A stretch of DNA of 64,000 nucleotides from DASQEH01 sp038237745. GTDB lineage: Bacteria > Actinomycetota > Actinomycetes > Propionibacteriales > Nocardioidaceae. Shown here piece after piece: positions 32,449 through 41,765 of the stretch. The stretch lies in NCBI GenBank assembly GCA_038237745.1, contig JBBRYJ010000013.1:1-64000 (forward strand), read 5' to 3'. The stretch's first letter is position 1. Each line of letters starts with the position of its first letter. The notes under the pieces are model-generated. The model worked only from the letters and a program-made list of their open reading frames with translations. It ran no database searches and was not told the DNA's origin. A program made the position numbers and the translations under genes.

Positions 32449-33990
32449 TTAGCTCGACGTGGTGCGGGCAACCGGTGGATAGCGCGCCATCGTCTCCAAC
32501 GCGTTGAGATCCATGTGGTTCCGGATGTACCGACGTGACGCCTCGTAGGGTGGGACGAAGTCCCACGGCGCCTGCACCCCGTTGCCGAGGGCTTTCATGA
32601 CTGCGATCCGCCGCTGCTGGCTCTCCCGCACCTCGCGGTCGAGCTTCGGCAGGTCCCACCGTACGTCGACCTCAGCCCGCAGGTCCGCCAAGAGCTCGGC
32701 GTGGGCGGGATCTCCGGCCAGGTTGTCCCGCTCGAGCGGGTCCGCCGAGAGGTCGAACAGCTGATCGGGATCCGCTGGTGAGTGGATGAGCTTGACGTCT
32801 CCACGGCGGATCATGACGATCGGCGCGATCGACCCTTCGGCGAGGTACTCGGCCGTCACGGTGTCCCGGCCGGTCGGCTCGCCAACGAGGAGCGGCAGGA
32901 GGTTCTGGCCGTCGAGAGGTCCGACGACTCCCGACAGGTCGCCCTCCTGGGCCAACCCGACCAGGGTCGGAAGCAGATCCATGGTCGTCACGGGAGTGGC
33001 CACTCGGGCGGCCTCGAACCTGGCAGGGGCGGAGATCACCAGCGGCACGCGGGCCGATCCTTCGAAGAAGTTCATCTTGTACCAGAGGCCGCGTTCCCCG
33101 AGCATCTCGCCGTGGTCACTGGTGAGGATCACCACCGTGTCGTCGAGCCGGCCGGTCTGGCGCAGCACGTCCATCAGCTTGCCCACATGGTTGTCGACGT
33201 ACGAGATCGCGCCGTAGTAGGCGCGGCGGGCAGCCCGCACCTGGCCCGGGGAGATCTCGACACCGTTCATGGCACACACCTGGCGCAGCCGGCGCTCATG
33301 GGGGTGCAGGTGCGCCTCGTCGTAGCCGAACTCGGGCATGGGGATGTCTTCGGTGCGGTACATGTCCCACCACTCCCGCGGAATCGCGAAGGGGTCGTGG
33401 GGGTGGCTGAACGAGACGACGAAGCAGAATGGCCGCTCGTCGTTCGACCGTACATGGCTGAACAGCTCCCGCTCGGCTGCGAAGGCCACCTCGTCGTCGA
33501 AGTCGAGCTGGTTCGACCGCAGGCAAGGCCCAGCGTCGACGACCGACGACATGTCGTGGTACCAGTGCGGGCGGTCGTGCGGTCGATCCCAGTCAGGCGT
33601 CCAGCCGTAGTCGGCAGGATAGATGTCGGTCGTCAGCCGTTCCTCGAAGCCGTGCAGCTGGTCGGGTCCGCAGAAGTGCATCTTGCCCGATAGAACGGTC
33701 CGATAGCCGGCTCCCCTCATGTAGTGGGCAAAGGTCGGGATCTCTGAGGCGAACTCCGCAGCGTTGTCGTAGGTATGCGTCCGAGACGGCAGCAGGCCCG
33801 TCATGAAGGAGGCACGTCCTGGCGAGCACAGGGGGCTACCGGTATAGGCGTTGTCGAACACCACACCGTTGTCGGCGAGCCATGTCATCGCCGGTGTGCG
33901 TGTGACCGGATTGCCGTGGAACGGCAGAGCGCTCGGCACCATCTGGTCGGCCATCAGGATCAGGACGTTCGGCATGCGGCCGTTGCTCAT
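32449..33990 (-). CDS. betC: Choline-sulfatase
   Basis: The 513-residue enzyme is a type I sulfatase. The formylglycine motif is in SPLCSPGRASFMTG, with Cys55 as the modified residue. Next is the block GKMHFCGPDQLHGFEERLTTDIYPADYGWTPDW, highly specific for choline-sulfatase, with metal ligands NVLILMADQ at the start and LTSDHGEMLGERGLW late. It hydrolyses choline-O-sulfate to choline and sulfate. It ends the transporter operon, 6 nt behind the ATPase gene. The proteins should be cytoplasmic, as no signal peptide is present. Substrate assignment is strong from that block, weaker for the full physiology. Confidence 0.93.
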   Translation of the reverse strand: MSNGRMPNVLILMADQMVPSALPFHGNPVTRTPAMTWLADNGVVFDNAYTGSPLCSPGRASFMTGLLPSRTHTYDNAAEFASEIPTFAHYMRGAGYRTVLSGKMHFCGPDQLHGFEERLTTDIYPADYGWTPDWDRPHDRPHWYHDMSSVVDAGPCLRSNQLDFDDEVAFAAERELFSHVRSNDERPFCFVVSFSHPHDPFAIPREWWDMYRTEDIPMPEFGYDEAHLHPHERRLRQVCAMNGVEISPGQVRAARRAYYGAISYVDNHVGKLMDVLRQTGRLDDTVVILTSDHGEMLGERGLWYKMNFFEGSARVPLVISAPARFEAARVATPVTTMDLLPTLVGLAQEGDLSGVVGPLDGQNLLPLLVGEPTGRDTVTAEYLAEGSIAPIVMIRRGDVKLIHSPADPDQLFDLSADPLERDNLAGDPAHAELLADLRAEVDVRWDLPKLDREVRESQQRRIAVMKALGNGVQAPWDFVPPYEASRRYIRNHMDLNALETMARYPPVARTTSS

Positions 33991-33996
33991 GGATGC

Positions 33997-35847
33997 TTAC
34001 CTCTCGACCACGGCTTGCCGCCGTTCGCTGTGCAGAGCCTCAGCCGTCGCGGTGTCGAGCGACGGGGTGTTGGCGAGGAGCTGCTGAGTGTAGGGCTGCT
34101 GCGGGTCGGCGAGCAGCTGGGCTGTCTCGCCATACTCCACGATGCTTCCCTCGGACAGGACTGCCACCTTCTGCGCTATCGATCGCACCAACGGCAGGTT
34201 GTGGGTGACGAAGACCATGGACAGGCCGAGATCACGCTGCAGCGTGCCCAGCAGCTCGACAATCGCCGCCTGCACGCTGACGTCGAGAGCCGACGTGACC
34301 TCGTCGCAGACCAGGATCGACGGGGACGAGATCAGTGCGCGCGCGATCGCCACGCGTTGGCGCTCCCCGCCCGAAAGCTGGTCGGGGTAGCGGCGCGCGT
34401 AGCCGGCCGAGAGCGACACCTGCTCCAGCATCTCGGCGACCCGGCTCTCGGCCTCGCGGCCCTTGGCGAGACCGAAGACGGCGAGCGGCTGCCCCACGGT
34501 CTCCCCGATGGTCTTGCGCGGGTTCAGCGAGCCGTAGGGGTTTTGGAAGATGTACTGGACCTGGCGACGCGACTCCGTGCTACGCGACCTCGCCGAAGTC
34601 TCCAGCTCCTGGTCGCCCAGTCGAATGCTGCCGGTCCAGTCCCGGTGCAGCCCTGCTATCGAGCGGGCGGTGGTCGTCTTGCCTGAGCCTGACTCTCCTA
34701 CGACTGCCAAGCACTCATGGTGCTCGAGCTGCAGGTTGATCGAGTGCAGCACCTCTGTCTTGCCGTAGCGGGCTACGACGTTCTCTAGCGTGAGGACGGC
34801 AGAGCCCGCGTCGCCCCCGACCATGTCGACCGGGTCACCGGGTTTGGCCTGGGTATGTTTCAGGACCTCTGCGGCGCGGATGCATCGTGCGCTGTGCTGC
34901 GGTCCGACGGATGCGAGCGGCGGGACCTCCGCGTCGCACTCCGGGATGTGCAACGTGCAGCGGGGGGCGAAGGCGCATCCGGGCGGACGCCGACCCGGCG
35001 ACGGTGCGTGTCCGGGGATTCCGAGCAAGCTGCGACCACCGGTGAGGCGCGGGATCGCTCCTACCAGCCGCCGGGTGTAGGGGTGCGCCGAGGACTCGAA
35101 CAGCTCTTCCGCCAGTCCGAGCTCCACCACCCGCCCCGAGTACATCACCGCGACACGGCGGGCCAGCGCCGCGACCACCGCGAGATCGTGGCTGACATAC
35201 AGCGCAGCCACGTTGTGGGCAGCGGCCAGCTCACGGACCGTCGACAGCACCGTGGCCTGGGTGGTGACGTCGAGGCCAGTCGTCGGCTCGTCCAAGACGA
35301 TGAGCCGGGGGCGGTTCGCGAACGCCATCGCCAGACCCACGCGCTGTTGCTGGCCACCCGAGAGCTCGTGCGGGTAGCGGCGGAGGTAGTTCGGGTCGTC
35401 CGCCAAGGCAACCTCGCGCATCATCTCGGCGATTCGCTCGTCGTGGTTGTTGCCCCGGCTCGCGCTGTGCGCCTCGAGGACCTCGCGGAGCTGGACCCCG
35501 ATCCGCAGTGCCGGGTTGAGCGACGACGCCGGGTCCTGGGGAACGTAGGACACCAGCGAGCCGCGGAGTCGGCGAAGCTGCTCGTCACCGAGGCTGAGGA
35601 TGTCCTCGTCGCCGAGCAGTACCTCACCCCCCGTGATCAGCAGGCCGCGTCTGGCGTGTCCGAGCAGCGCCAGACCGACAGTCGTCTTGCCGGACCCCGA
35701 CTCGCCGACGACACCGAGCACCTCACCTGAGCCGATGTCGAACGAGACGTCCATGACCACGGGGACCCCCGACGTGGTCTCGATCCGCAGGTCTCGCACA
35801 CTGACGGCCACCGCGGGGCGCGCGCCACCTGGCTCGCTGGTCGTCAT
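33997..35847 (-). CDS. Fused double ATPase of a peptide/opine-type ABC transporter (DppD-DppF)
   Basis: The 616-residue protein has two complete ABC domains. Domain 1: Walker A GESGSGKTTVGLALLGH, signature LSGGQQQRVGLAMAFA, Walker B LIVLDEPTTGLD. A linker with HPYTRRLVGAIPRL and GCAFAPRC(T)LHIPEC is the typical Opp/Dpp C-terminal motif. Domain 2: GESGSGKTTTARSIAGL, LSGGERQRVAIARAL, ILVCDEVTSALD. Fusion of both ATPases is common in actinobacteria. The ATPase start (35847) overlaps the permease stop. In this operon it should drive import of the choline-sulfate-linked or other quaternary-amine substrate. Confidence 0.92.
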   Translation of the reverse strand: MTTSEPGGARPAVAVSVRDLRIETTSGVPVVMDVSFDIGSGEVLGVVGESGSGKTTVGLALLGHARRGLLITGGEVLLGDEDILSLGDEQLRRLRGSLVSYVPQDPASSLNPALRIGVQLREVLEAHSASRGNNHDERIAEMMREVALADDPNYLRRYPHELSGGQQQRVGLAMAFANRPRLIVLDEPTTGLDVTTQATVLSTVRELAAAHNVAALYVSHDLAVVAALARRVAVMYSGRVVELGLAEELFESSAHPYTRRLVGAIPRLTGGRSLLGIPGHAPSPGRRPPGCAFAPRCTLHIPECDAEVPPLASVGPQHSARCIRAAEVLKHTQAKPGDPVDMVGGDAGSAVLTLENVVARYGKTEVLHSINLQLEHHECLAVVGESGSGKTTTARSIAGLHRDWTGSIRLGDQELETSARSRSTESRRQVQYIFQNPYGSLNPRKTIGETVGQPLAVFGLAKGREAESRVAEMLEQVSLSAGYARRYPDQLSGGERQRVAIARALISSPSILVCDEVTSALDVSVQAAIVELLGTLQRDLGLSMVFVTHNLPLVRSIAQKVAVLSEGSIVEYGETAQLLADPQQPYTQQLLANTPSLDTATAEALHSERRQAVVER

Positions 35848-36755
35848 TCCTCGCCCCGTTCACGGTCTATGCCGGCGGCGGTACGGGCGATGCCATCGCC
35901 GAAGAGACCAGTGCCCATGGTGAGCAGCGCGATGGCGATGATCGGCGCCAGTGCCCCCCACGGCTGGGTCGAGAGGGCGATCTCGTTCTGCTGGATCATG
36001 GTGCCCCAGTTGGCGCCGTTCGGGTCTGGGGACAGCCCGAGGAACGCGAGGGCCGCGATGACGCCGATGCTGTAGGTGAGCCGCAGGCTGCTCTCGACCA
36101 TCATCGGCCCGAGGATGTTGGGCAGGAGCTCGCCCGTGATTATCCGAAACCGCGAGACCCCCATCGACTCGGTCGCTTCGACGAAGTCGCGCTCGACCAC
36201 GGGCTGCGCCGCTCCACGGGCCACTCGCGCGACACGAGGGGCGGTGGTCAGCGCGATGGCCACGATGATCACCCAGGCCTGCGCGCCAACCAGGCTGACC
36301 GCGACCAGCGCGAGCATGATCTGGGGGAAGGCCATGATCACGTCCATCGACCGCATGAGCACGTCGTCGAGTGCGTTGCGCGCATACGCCGCCACCAGGC
36401 CTATCGCGACTCCGAAGAACACTCCGATCGCCGTGGAGACCGCTGCCATGATGAGGATCCCCCGCCCGCCGTACAGGAAGCGGCTGAGCACGTCCTGACC
36501 CAAGTAGTCCGTCCCGAGGATTCCCGCGTCTCCGCCCGGCGGGGAGTTCGGGATCGCGGCGAAGTAGGTCGCCGTGTGGGGGGCGATGAATGGCCCGACG
36601 ATCGCGACGACTACGAGGAGCAGGACCAGGAAGGCACCTATCCTCGTCCGCCACAACCGCATGGCGCGTGCCACCAGTGCGGTCGAGCGCACAGGCGGCG
36701 TGGAGATCGTCTCCTCGCCGTCGTCGACAACCGGCGGATTCTCAGTCTGGCTCAT
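35844..36755 (-). CDS. DppC-type ABC transporter permease
   Basis: The 303-residue protein has one N-terminal membrane helix (GAFLVLLLVVVAIVGPFIAPH), then five more. The permease EAA-like motif is EATESMGVSRFRIITGELLPNI. The DppC opening block LGTDYLGQDVLSRFLYGGRG is present. It belongs to the BPD_transp_1 family. Gene borders overlap both neighbours (ATGA junctions), so synthesis of the transporter is coupled. Substrate specificity comes from the binding protein, not from this subunit. Confidence 0.93.
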   Translation of the reverse strand: MSQTENPPVVDDGEETISTPPVRSTALVARAMRLWRTRIGAFLVLLLVVVAIVGPFIAPHTATYFAAIPNSPPGGDAGILGTDYLGQDVLSRFLYGGRGILIMAAVSTAIGVFFGVAIGLVAAYARNALDDVLMRSMDVIMAFPQIMLALVAVSLVGAQAWVIIVAIALTTAPRVARVARGAAQPVVERDFVEATESMGVSRFRIITGELLPNILGPMMVESSLRLTYSIGVIAALAFLGLSPDPNGANWGTMIQQNEIALSTQPWGALAPIIAIALLTMGTGLFGDGIARTAAGIDRERGEE

Positions 36756-37723
36756 AGCCGAGTCCTCAGGCGGGGGGTGACTAGAATGGTCGCGACGTCG
36801 GCAAGCAGGTTGAGCAAGACGTACACACCGGCGATGAGCATCGCGAGTGCCTGGACCACCGGCAGGTCGTGGTTGAGCACGGCGTCCTGAAGGGCGCTTC
36901 CGATACCGGAGTAGTTGAAGACGTACTCGACAACCACGACTCCCCCAGCCAGGTATGCCAGGTTGATCGCGATCACCTGGAACACGGGACCGATGGCGTT
37001 GGGCAACGCGTGCCGAATGAGGACCGTGCGCTCGGGCAGACCCTTCAGCCGTGCCATCTCGACGTAGTCGCTCTCCAGGACCTCGACCATCGAGGCACGC
37101 ATGATGCGGGCCACGTACGGCGCCACAGCGATGACCAGGGTTGCGGCCGGGAGGATCAGCTCCTTGGGTACATCCCAGGGACGCTGCTCAACGGAGATGG
37201 GGCTGATCGCAGGGAGCACGTGCAGGACTGTCGTGGCGAACAGGATGACCAGCAGCACCGCGACCACGAACTCGGGCAGTGCGGCGAGCACGAGCATCAG
37301 GTTGGAGGTCACCGTGTCGAACGCCTTCTCACGTCGCAGCGCCGCCCACGAGCCGAGGGCGATCGACAACGGGATGGATACGACCGCGGCGATCAGCACC
37401 AGCACCGAGGAGTTCAGCAACCGCGCGCCGAGCAGCTTGCTGACCGGCTCCTGCGCGGCCAGGGAGCTGCCGAGGTCGCCGTGCAGGAGGCCACCTGCCC
37501 AGGTGAGGTACTGCCCGAGCAGCGACTGGTCCAGGTGCAGCTGTGTGCGCAGCGCATCGAGGCTGGCCGGTGTCGCGTTGCGCCCAAGGATAGCCCGCGC
37601 CGGGTCCCCGAGGGCCTGGGTGGCCGCGAACACCAGGATCGAGACGAGGATGAGGACGAGCACGCCCAGCAGTAGCCTACGGACGATGAAGGCAGCGATG
37701 CCTCCGTGTCGCAACCAGGTCAC
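36752..37723 (-). CDS. DppB-type ABC transporter permease
   Basis: The 323-residue permease has an N-terminal helix (IVRRLLLGVLVLILVSILVFAA), the DppB mark ATQALGDPARAILGRNATPASLDALRTQL, and the EAA motif MARLKGLPERTVLIRHALPNAIGP. Six helices in total. It pairs with the DppC-type subunit next to it. A ~16-nt gap separates it from the binding-protein gene, and its end overlaps the next start. Confidence 0.93.
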   Translation of the reverse strand: MTWLRHGGIAAFIVRRLLLGVLVLILVSILVFAATQALGDPARAILGRNATPASLDALRTQLHLDQSLLGQYLTWAGGLLHGDLGSSLAAQEPVSKLLGARLLNSSVLVLIAAVVSIPLSIALGSWAALRREKAFDTVTSNLMLVLAALPEFVVAVLLVILFATTVLHVLPAISPISVEQRPWDVPKELILPAATLVIAVAPYVARIMRASMVEVLESDYVEMARLKGLPERTVLIRHALPNAIGPVFQVIAINLAYLAGGVVVVEYVFNYSGIGSALQDAVLNHDLPVVQALAMLIAGVYVLLNLLADVATILVTPRLRTRL

Positions 37724-37739
37724 GGGGCCGTCCCCCGCG

Positions 37740-39389
37740 TCAGGCGAACCAGATCGTGCGGTACCCGTGGCCGAAGCTGGCGAGGTTCAGTGTGCCCTTG
37801 CTCGGCGACAGGCCTGCCACCTTCGGCGAGTAGCCGTCGATCAGGTCGCCAAAGAACGGGATGATGTACCCCCCGTTGTCGTACTCCAGCTTCTGCATCT
37901 CGTGCTCCAGCTCGATCCGCTTCGCGTCTTCGGTGGCCGCCAGCGCCTGCTGGTAGAGCGAGGCGAAGTTGGAACCGTCACCCGACGTCGGCGGCCAATG
38001 CGTCTCGTTGTACGGGGAGGACGCCAGCGAGCCCTGCTGCACCTGGTTCAGATAGCCGCGCGTCCCCCAGAAGTCGACGGAGAATGCCAGCTTGAGGTAG
38101 GAGTCGCCGTAGTAGTTGGGGTCGTTCTTGACGTTGATGGTGACTCCGGCGTCCTTCGCCTGTGCGGCGAAGACGGTCGCCAACGAGACCATTCCGGCAG
38201 CGCCGTTGGTGGTGTGCAGGTCGACGGTGAGGCCAGCCTGGCCAGCAGACGAGAGCAAGGACTTCGCTTGTTCGATGTCCTGCGCCCGCTGCGGAAGCGA
38301 GGAGTCGTAGCCCTCGTCGAACGGGGAGTAAAGATCGTTGGCCACGAACCCGTAGCCGGAGGCGATCTGGGCGATCATCTGCTCGCGGTCGACGATGAGC
38401 CGCATCGCCTGCCGGACCCGGTTGTCGTTGAAGGGTGGCATGTCGATGGCCATGCACAGCGGCACCCAGCCTCCGGTCTTGGAGATCAGGGCGTTCATCC
38501 CGTTCCCCTTGACGGAGGTGACCTGGGATGCGGGCAGGTCGGTCATCGCGTCGATCTGGCCCCCGAGCAGCGCGTTGACCTGCGCGGTGGAGTCGGCGAA
38601 GTCCGTGATCGTCACCGTGTCGAAGTAGGGCTGACCGCTGCGCCAGTAGTTCGGGTTGCGCTCGCTCACGCTCTCCTGGCCGGGGGTGAAGCTCTTCAGC
38701 TTGTAGGGACCGGTGCCGATCTGGGGAGACGGGTACGCCTTGTAGCCCACCGGCACGATGCCGAACGTGTAGCTCGCGAGAGTCTGTGGGATCGTGGAGT
38801 CCGCCGTCTTCAGCGGAACCTGGACGGTGTACCGGTCGAGCTTCTTGATGCTTCCGACGTCCATCGAGGCAGTGGCGGCGAACCCCGTCAGCCCGTTTGC
38901 CTCAGTACCGATGCGCTGCAGTGAGTAGACGACATCGTCGGCGGTCAGCGACTTGCCGTTCTGGAACTCGATGCCTTTGCGGAGCTTGATGGTGTACTGC
39001 GTCGGGCTGTCTGCGGTGACTTCCTCCGCCAGGCCGTCGTTGGTGAGCTTGTAGTCGTCGTCGAACGTCAGCAGCGTCTCGAACGCGCTGACGAGGCGGG
39101 CCTGGTCCGGCTTGGTGATGATGTTCTGGCCGTCGAAGATGTCCTTCGCCCCGCCACCGGTGACACCGAGCCTGAAGTCGCCGCCTGGCTTGGGTGTTCC
39201 CGATGAGCCGCCGCCGGTCGTCGACGTCGAGTCAGTGCTGCCGCCGCACGCCGACAACCCCCCGGCCGCGGCTACCCCGGCGGCACCGACGACGAACTGC
39301 CGCCGCGAGATACGGCCGAAGACGCCGCCGTTCTCGAGGTCGGGCTGGCCGACACGGGCGTCGTCTCCTGGTGTACCGAAAGCATTCAT
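37740..39389 (-). CDS. Substrate-binding lipoprotein of the Opp/Dpp-type transporter
   Basis: The 549-residue protein has a twin-arginine signal (ISRRQFVVGAAG) and a lipobox (GLSAC at ~46-50). The mature protein is of the SBP_bac_5 family: EVTADSPTQYTIKLRKGIEFQNG, TADDVVYSLQRI, and RNPNYWRSGQPYFDTVTI are its signature blocks. The ATG at 39389 has GAGGGG seven bases upstream, so I prefer it to the longer frame starting at 39476. It is the first gene of the leftward operon, facing the serine hydrolase gene across a 238-bp intergenic region. Ligand unknown; the choline-sulfatase suggests choline-O-sulfate or a related amine. Confidence 0.92.
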   Translation of the reverse strand: MNAFGTPGDDARVGQPDLENGGVFGRISRRQFVVGAAGVAAAGGLSACGGSTDSTSTTGGGSSGTPKPGGDFRLGVTGGGAKDIFDGQNIITKPDQARLVSAFETLLTFDDDYKLTNDGLAEEVTADSPTQYTIKLRKGIEFQNGKSLTADDVVYSLQRIGTEANGLTGFAATASMDVGSIKKLDRYTVQVPLKTADSTIPQTLASYTFGIVPVGYKAYPSPQIGTGPYKLKSFTPGQESVSERNPNYWRSGQPYFDTVTITDFADSTAQVNALLGGQIDAMTDLPASQVTSVKGNGMNALISKTGGWVPLCMAIDMPPFNDNRVRQAMRLIVDREQMIAQIASGYGFVANDLYSPFDEGYDSSLPQRAQDIEQAKSLLSSAGQAGLTVDLHTTNGAAGMVSLATVFAAQAKDAGVTINVKNDPNYYGDSYLKLAFSVDFWGTRGYLNQVQQGSLASSPYNETHWPPTSGDGSNFASLYQQALAATEDAKRIELEHEMQKLEYDNGGYIIPFFGDLIDGYSPKVAGLSPSKGTLNLASFGHGYRTIWFA

Positions 39390-39553
39390 ACGGCGGCCCC
39401 TCAGCCTCATGCCTCGTGGGCGCCGTCCCACGCAGGCGGAGCCATCGAGAGTTTCCTGGATATTCACTCGCGACATGAACGGTCACTCATCTTGATCGCC
39501 GTGTCAACGTATCCGCGTCGCCAGTTACCAAAAGTCCACAAAGGCTGCCGACT

Positions 39554-39580
39554 GTGGCGGCTGTTTGACCAGGCCGCCAC
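39554..39580. promoter_or_regulatory. Inverted repeat in the divergent promoter region (candidate operator)
   Basis: Arms GTGGCGG (39554-39560) and CCGCCAC (39574-39580) flank 13 bp. It lies between the leftward transporter operon (39389) and the rightward catabolic operon (39628), 48 bp before the serine hydrolase ATG. One regulator could control both from here. No regulator gene is within the locus. Confidence 0.45.
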
Positions 39581-39627
39581 CCGGTCATAGATTTCGACCA
39601 CCAGCACGTACGACCAGAATCGACGGC

Positions 39628-40767
39628 ATGGATTGGAGTGGCGCGTTCGGGCAGGCTGCGCCCGGCGTGCACCAGGTAGAGGTCGACGCACCCACGAGCC
39701 TCCACTGGCCCGAGGCGCCGACCGTGCTTCGGCCGAAGATCGTCGGAGCTGGCCGGGAGATGGGCCTGGAGGAGTTCCTCGCGACGACGTCTACCACCGC
39801 GTTGGTCGTCGTAGTCGACGGCACTTTGGTGCATGAGCGGTACTTCGGTGGCACGTCGGCCCGGGACACCCTGATCGGGTACTCAGCGACCAAGTCGGCC
39901 CTCGCCCAGGTGACCGGGATTGCGGTAGGTCGCAACGACCTCCCGCACCTCGACGCGCCGGTCTGCGACTATGTTCCCGAACTGCTCGGCAGCGGCTACG
40001 ACCGGGTCACGGTCCGCCAGGTCCTGACCATGACGAGCGGTGTCGGCTGGTCCGAGGACTATCACGACCCGGACGGCCCGGCGAAGCGGATGCTTCAGCA
40101 ATGGCGCGACGGTAAGGGAGGCCTTCGGGAGTCGCTCACGACCATCCCCGCCGTTCACCCACCCGGCTGCCGCTATGCGTACTGCAGTCCCGACTCGCTC
40201 GTCCTCGACTGGGTGCGGGAGCGCGCCACGAGCCAGACGTTCGCCGAGGCGATCGGCGACCTGTGGCGGGTGGTCGGCGCCGAGCAGCCTGCCGTCATCG
40301 GCCTGGACGCGTCGCCCGACGAGGGAGGGGTGGCGATGGCGGCCGGGGCCCTCGCAGCGAGCGCACGCGACTGGGCACGGCTGGGCGTTCTCCAGGTGGA
40401 CGGGTGCTGGAACGGTGAGCAGGTGCTCGACCCCAGGTGGGTGACAGCAAGCAGCCGGTCCGAGCGAGCTTTCCTTGCGCCGGGGTGCCTGCCCAGCACG
40501 ATCACCACGCACGCGGGGTTCGGTTACCACTGGTGGCCACTCGAGCAGGACGGCGCCCGGGTCATGGCCGACGGCATGCGCGGCCAGTTCGTCTACGTCG
40601 ACAGGCGCAGCCGCACGGTGGTCGTGAAGACCTCTGCATGGCCGTACGAAGACCCCTGGTGGGACCGTCAGTGCCGCGACCTGAGCTACCTCGCCCTCCC
40701 GGCGATAGCGGCCGCCGCGCTGTCAGGCGCCACATGCCACGATGTGCCCCAAGACCAGCGCACCTGA
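39628..40767 (+). CDS. Beta-lactamase-family serine hydrolase (class C-like esterase/amidase)
   Basis: The 379-residue protein has the SxxK catalytic pair in IGYSATKSALAQ and the second-motif Tyr in RYAYCSPDSLV (YxN-like, with Ser for Asn). The third motif is not obvious (GYHWW region). The family contains esterases, amidases such as 6-aminohexanoate-dimer hydrolase, and D-aminopeptidases; this one has no signal peptide, so it acts in the cytoplasm. It heads the carnitine operon and could hydrolyse an acylcarnitine or amide precursor. The ATG at 39628 is the most conserved start; the frame is open back to 39565. Confidence 0.85.
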   Translation: MDWSGAFGQAAPGVHQVEVDAPTSLHWPEAPTVLRPKIVGAGREMGLEEFLATTSTTALVVVVDGTLVHERYFGGTSARDTLIGYSATKSALAQVTGIAVGRNDLPHLDAPVCDYVPELLGSGYDRVTVRQVLTMTSGVGWSEDYHDPDGPAKRMLQQWRDGKGGLRESLTTIPAVHPPGCRYAYCSPDSLVLDWVRERATSQTFAEAIGDLWRVVGAEQPAVIGLDASPDEGGVAMAAGALAASARDWARLGVLQVDGCWNGEQVLDPRWVTASSRSERAFLAPGCLPSTITTHAGFGYHWWPLEQDGARVMADGMRGQFVYVDRRSRTVVVKTSAWPYEDPWWDRQCRDLSYLALPAIAAAALSGATCHDVPQDQRT

Positions 40768-40826
40768 TCTCGACGAGGGCCGGGCTGGTCGTCGAGGAGC
40801 AGAGCCGAACCAGGTAGGAGGGCACT

Positions 40827-41765
40827 TTGACACGAGCACGAAAGGTCATCATCACGTGCGCGGTGACCGGAGCCGGACACACGCCGACGATGTCGCCGCA
40901 CCTTCCCTACACGGTCGACGACGTCGTCGACCAGTCGGTGGCCGCCGCGCAGGCAGGCGCCGCCATCATCCACCTGCACGCCCGTGACCCGAGGGACGGC
41001 CGCCCCACGGCGGATCCGGCCGTCTTCCTCGAGTACCTCAAAGGCATCAAGGACTCCACCGACGCGGTGGTCAGCATCACGAGCGGCGGCGGGACTGGGA
41101 TGTCCGTGGCCGACCGGCTAAGGGTGATCTACGAGACGAAGCCCGAGCTGTGCACGCTCAACCTCGGCACGTTCAACTACGGAAGCTTCCTGATGATCCC
41201 GAAGTACGCCGGCGCCTGGAAGCACGAGTGGGAGGAGCCCTACCTGGAAAGCACCCGGGTGGAGCCGTTCGTGAGCACGTTCGCCGACATCGAGCACATG
41301 CTCAAGGACGTCCGACCCCAGACCGGCGCCCGATTCGAGTTCGAGGCGTACGACGTCGGCCATCTCTACACCCTCGCTTACTACCTAGACGCCGGGCTCG
41401 TGGAGCCACCGATATTCCTGCAGACCATCCTCGGCGTGATGGGCGGTATCGGCGCTGAGGTCGAGCACCTCGCGCACATGAGGTCCACGGCCGACCGCCT
41501 GCTTGGTGACTCCTACGAGTGGTCGGTGCTCGGCGCCGGTCGCCACCAGTTCGACATGATCACCGTGTCAGCCGTGATGGGCTCGCACGTGCGAGTCGGC
41601 CTGGAGGACGGACTGTTCATCGGGAGGGGACGGCTGGCCGAGTCGAACGCCGAGCAGGTCGCGAAGATCAGGCGGATCCTGAGCGAGCTCTCACTGGAGG
41701 TCGCCACCCCCACCGAGGCGCGCGACATCCTGGGGCTCAAGGGTCTCGACCAGGTCGGCTGGTGA
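40827..41765 (+). CDS. cdhC: Beta-keto acid cleavage enzyme (BKACE, DUF849), likely 3-dehydrocarnitine cleavage
   Basis: The 312-residue protein is a DUF849/BKACE enzyme: VIITCAVTGAGHTPTMSPHLPYT opens it, the zinc ligands lie in IIHLHARDPRDGRPT, and SITSGGGTGMSV and FEFEAYDVGHLYTLAYYLDAGL complete the pattern. BKACE condenses a beta-keto acid with acetyl-CoA, giving acetoacetate and a new acyl-CoA. The neighbouring L-carnitine dehydrogenase and thioesterases indicate 3-dehydrocarnitine as the substrate, producing betainyl-CoA. The start is a TTG preceded by GGAGGG, and the stop overlaps the next start (GTGA). The gene name follows the Pseudomonas cdhCBA usage. Confidence 0.88.
   Translation: MTRARKVIITCAVTGAGHTPTMSPHLPYTVDDVVDQSVAAAQAGAAIIHLHARDPRDGRPTADPAVFLEYLKGIKDSTDAVVSITSGGGTGMSVADRLRVIYETKPELCTLNLGTFNYGSFLMIPKYAGAWKHEWEEPYLESTRVEPFVSTFADIEHMLKDVRPQTGARFEFEAYDVGHLYTLAYYLDAGLVEPPIFLQTILGVMGGIGAEVEHLAHMRSTADRLLGDSYEWSVLGAGRHQFDMITVSAVMGSHVRVGLEDGLFIGRGRLAESNAEQVAKIRRILSELSLEVATPTEARDILGLKGLDQVGW

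Noticed and set aside
34855..35730. A 291-codon plus-strand frame opposite the double ATPase
   Set aside because: It is antisense to a fully conserved ABC protein and has no family features.
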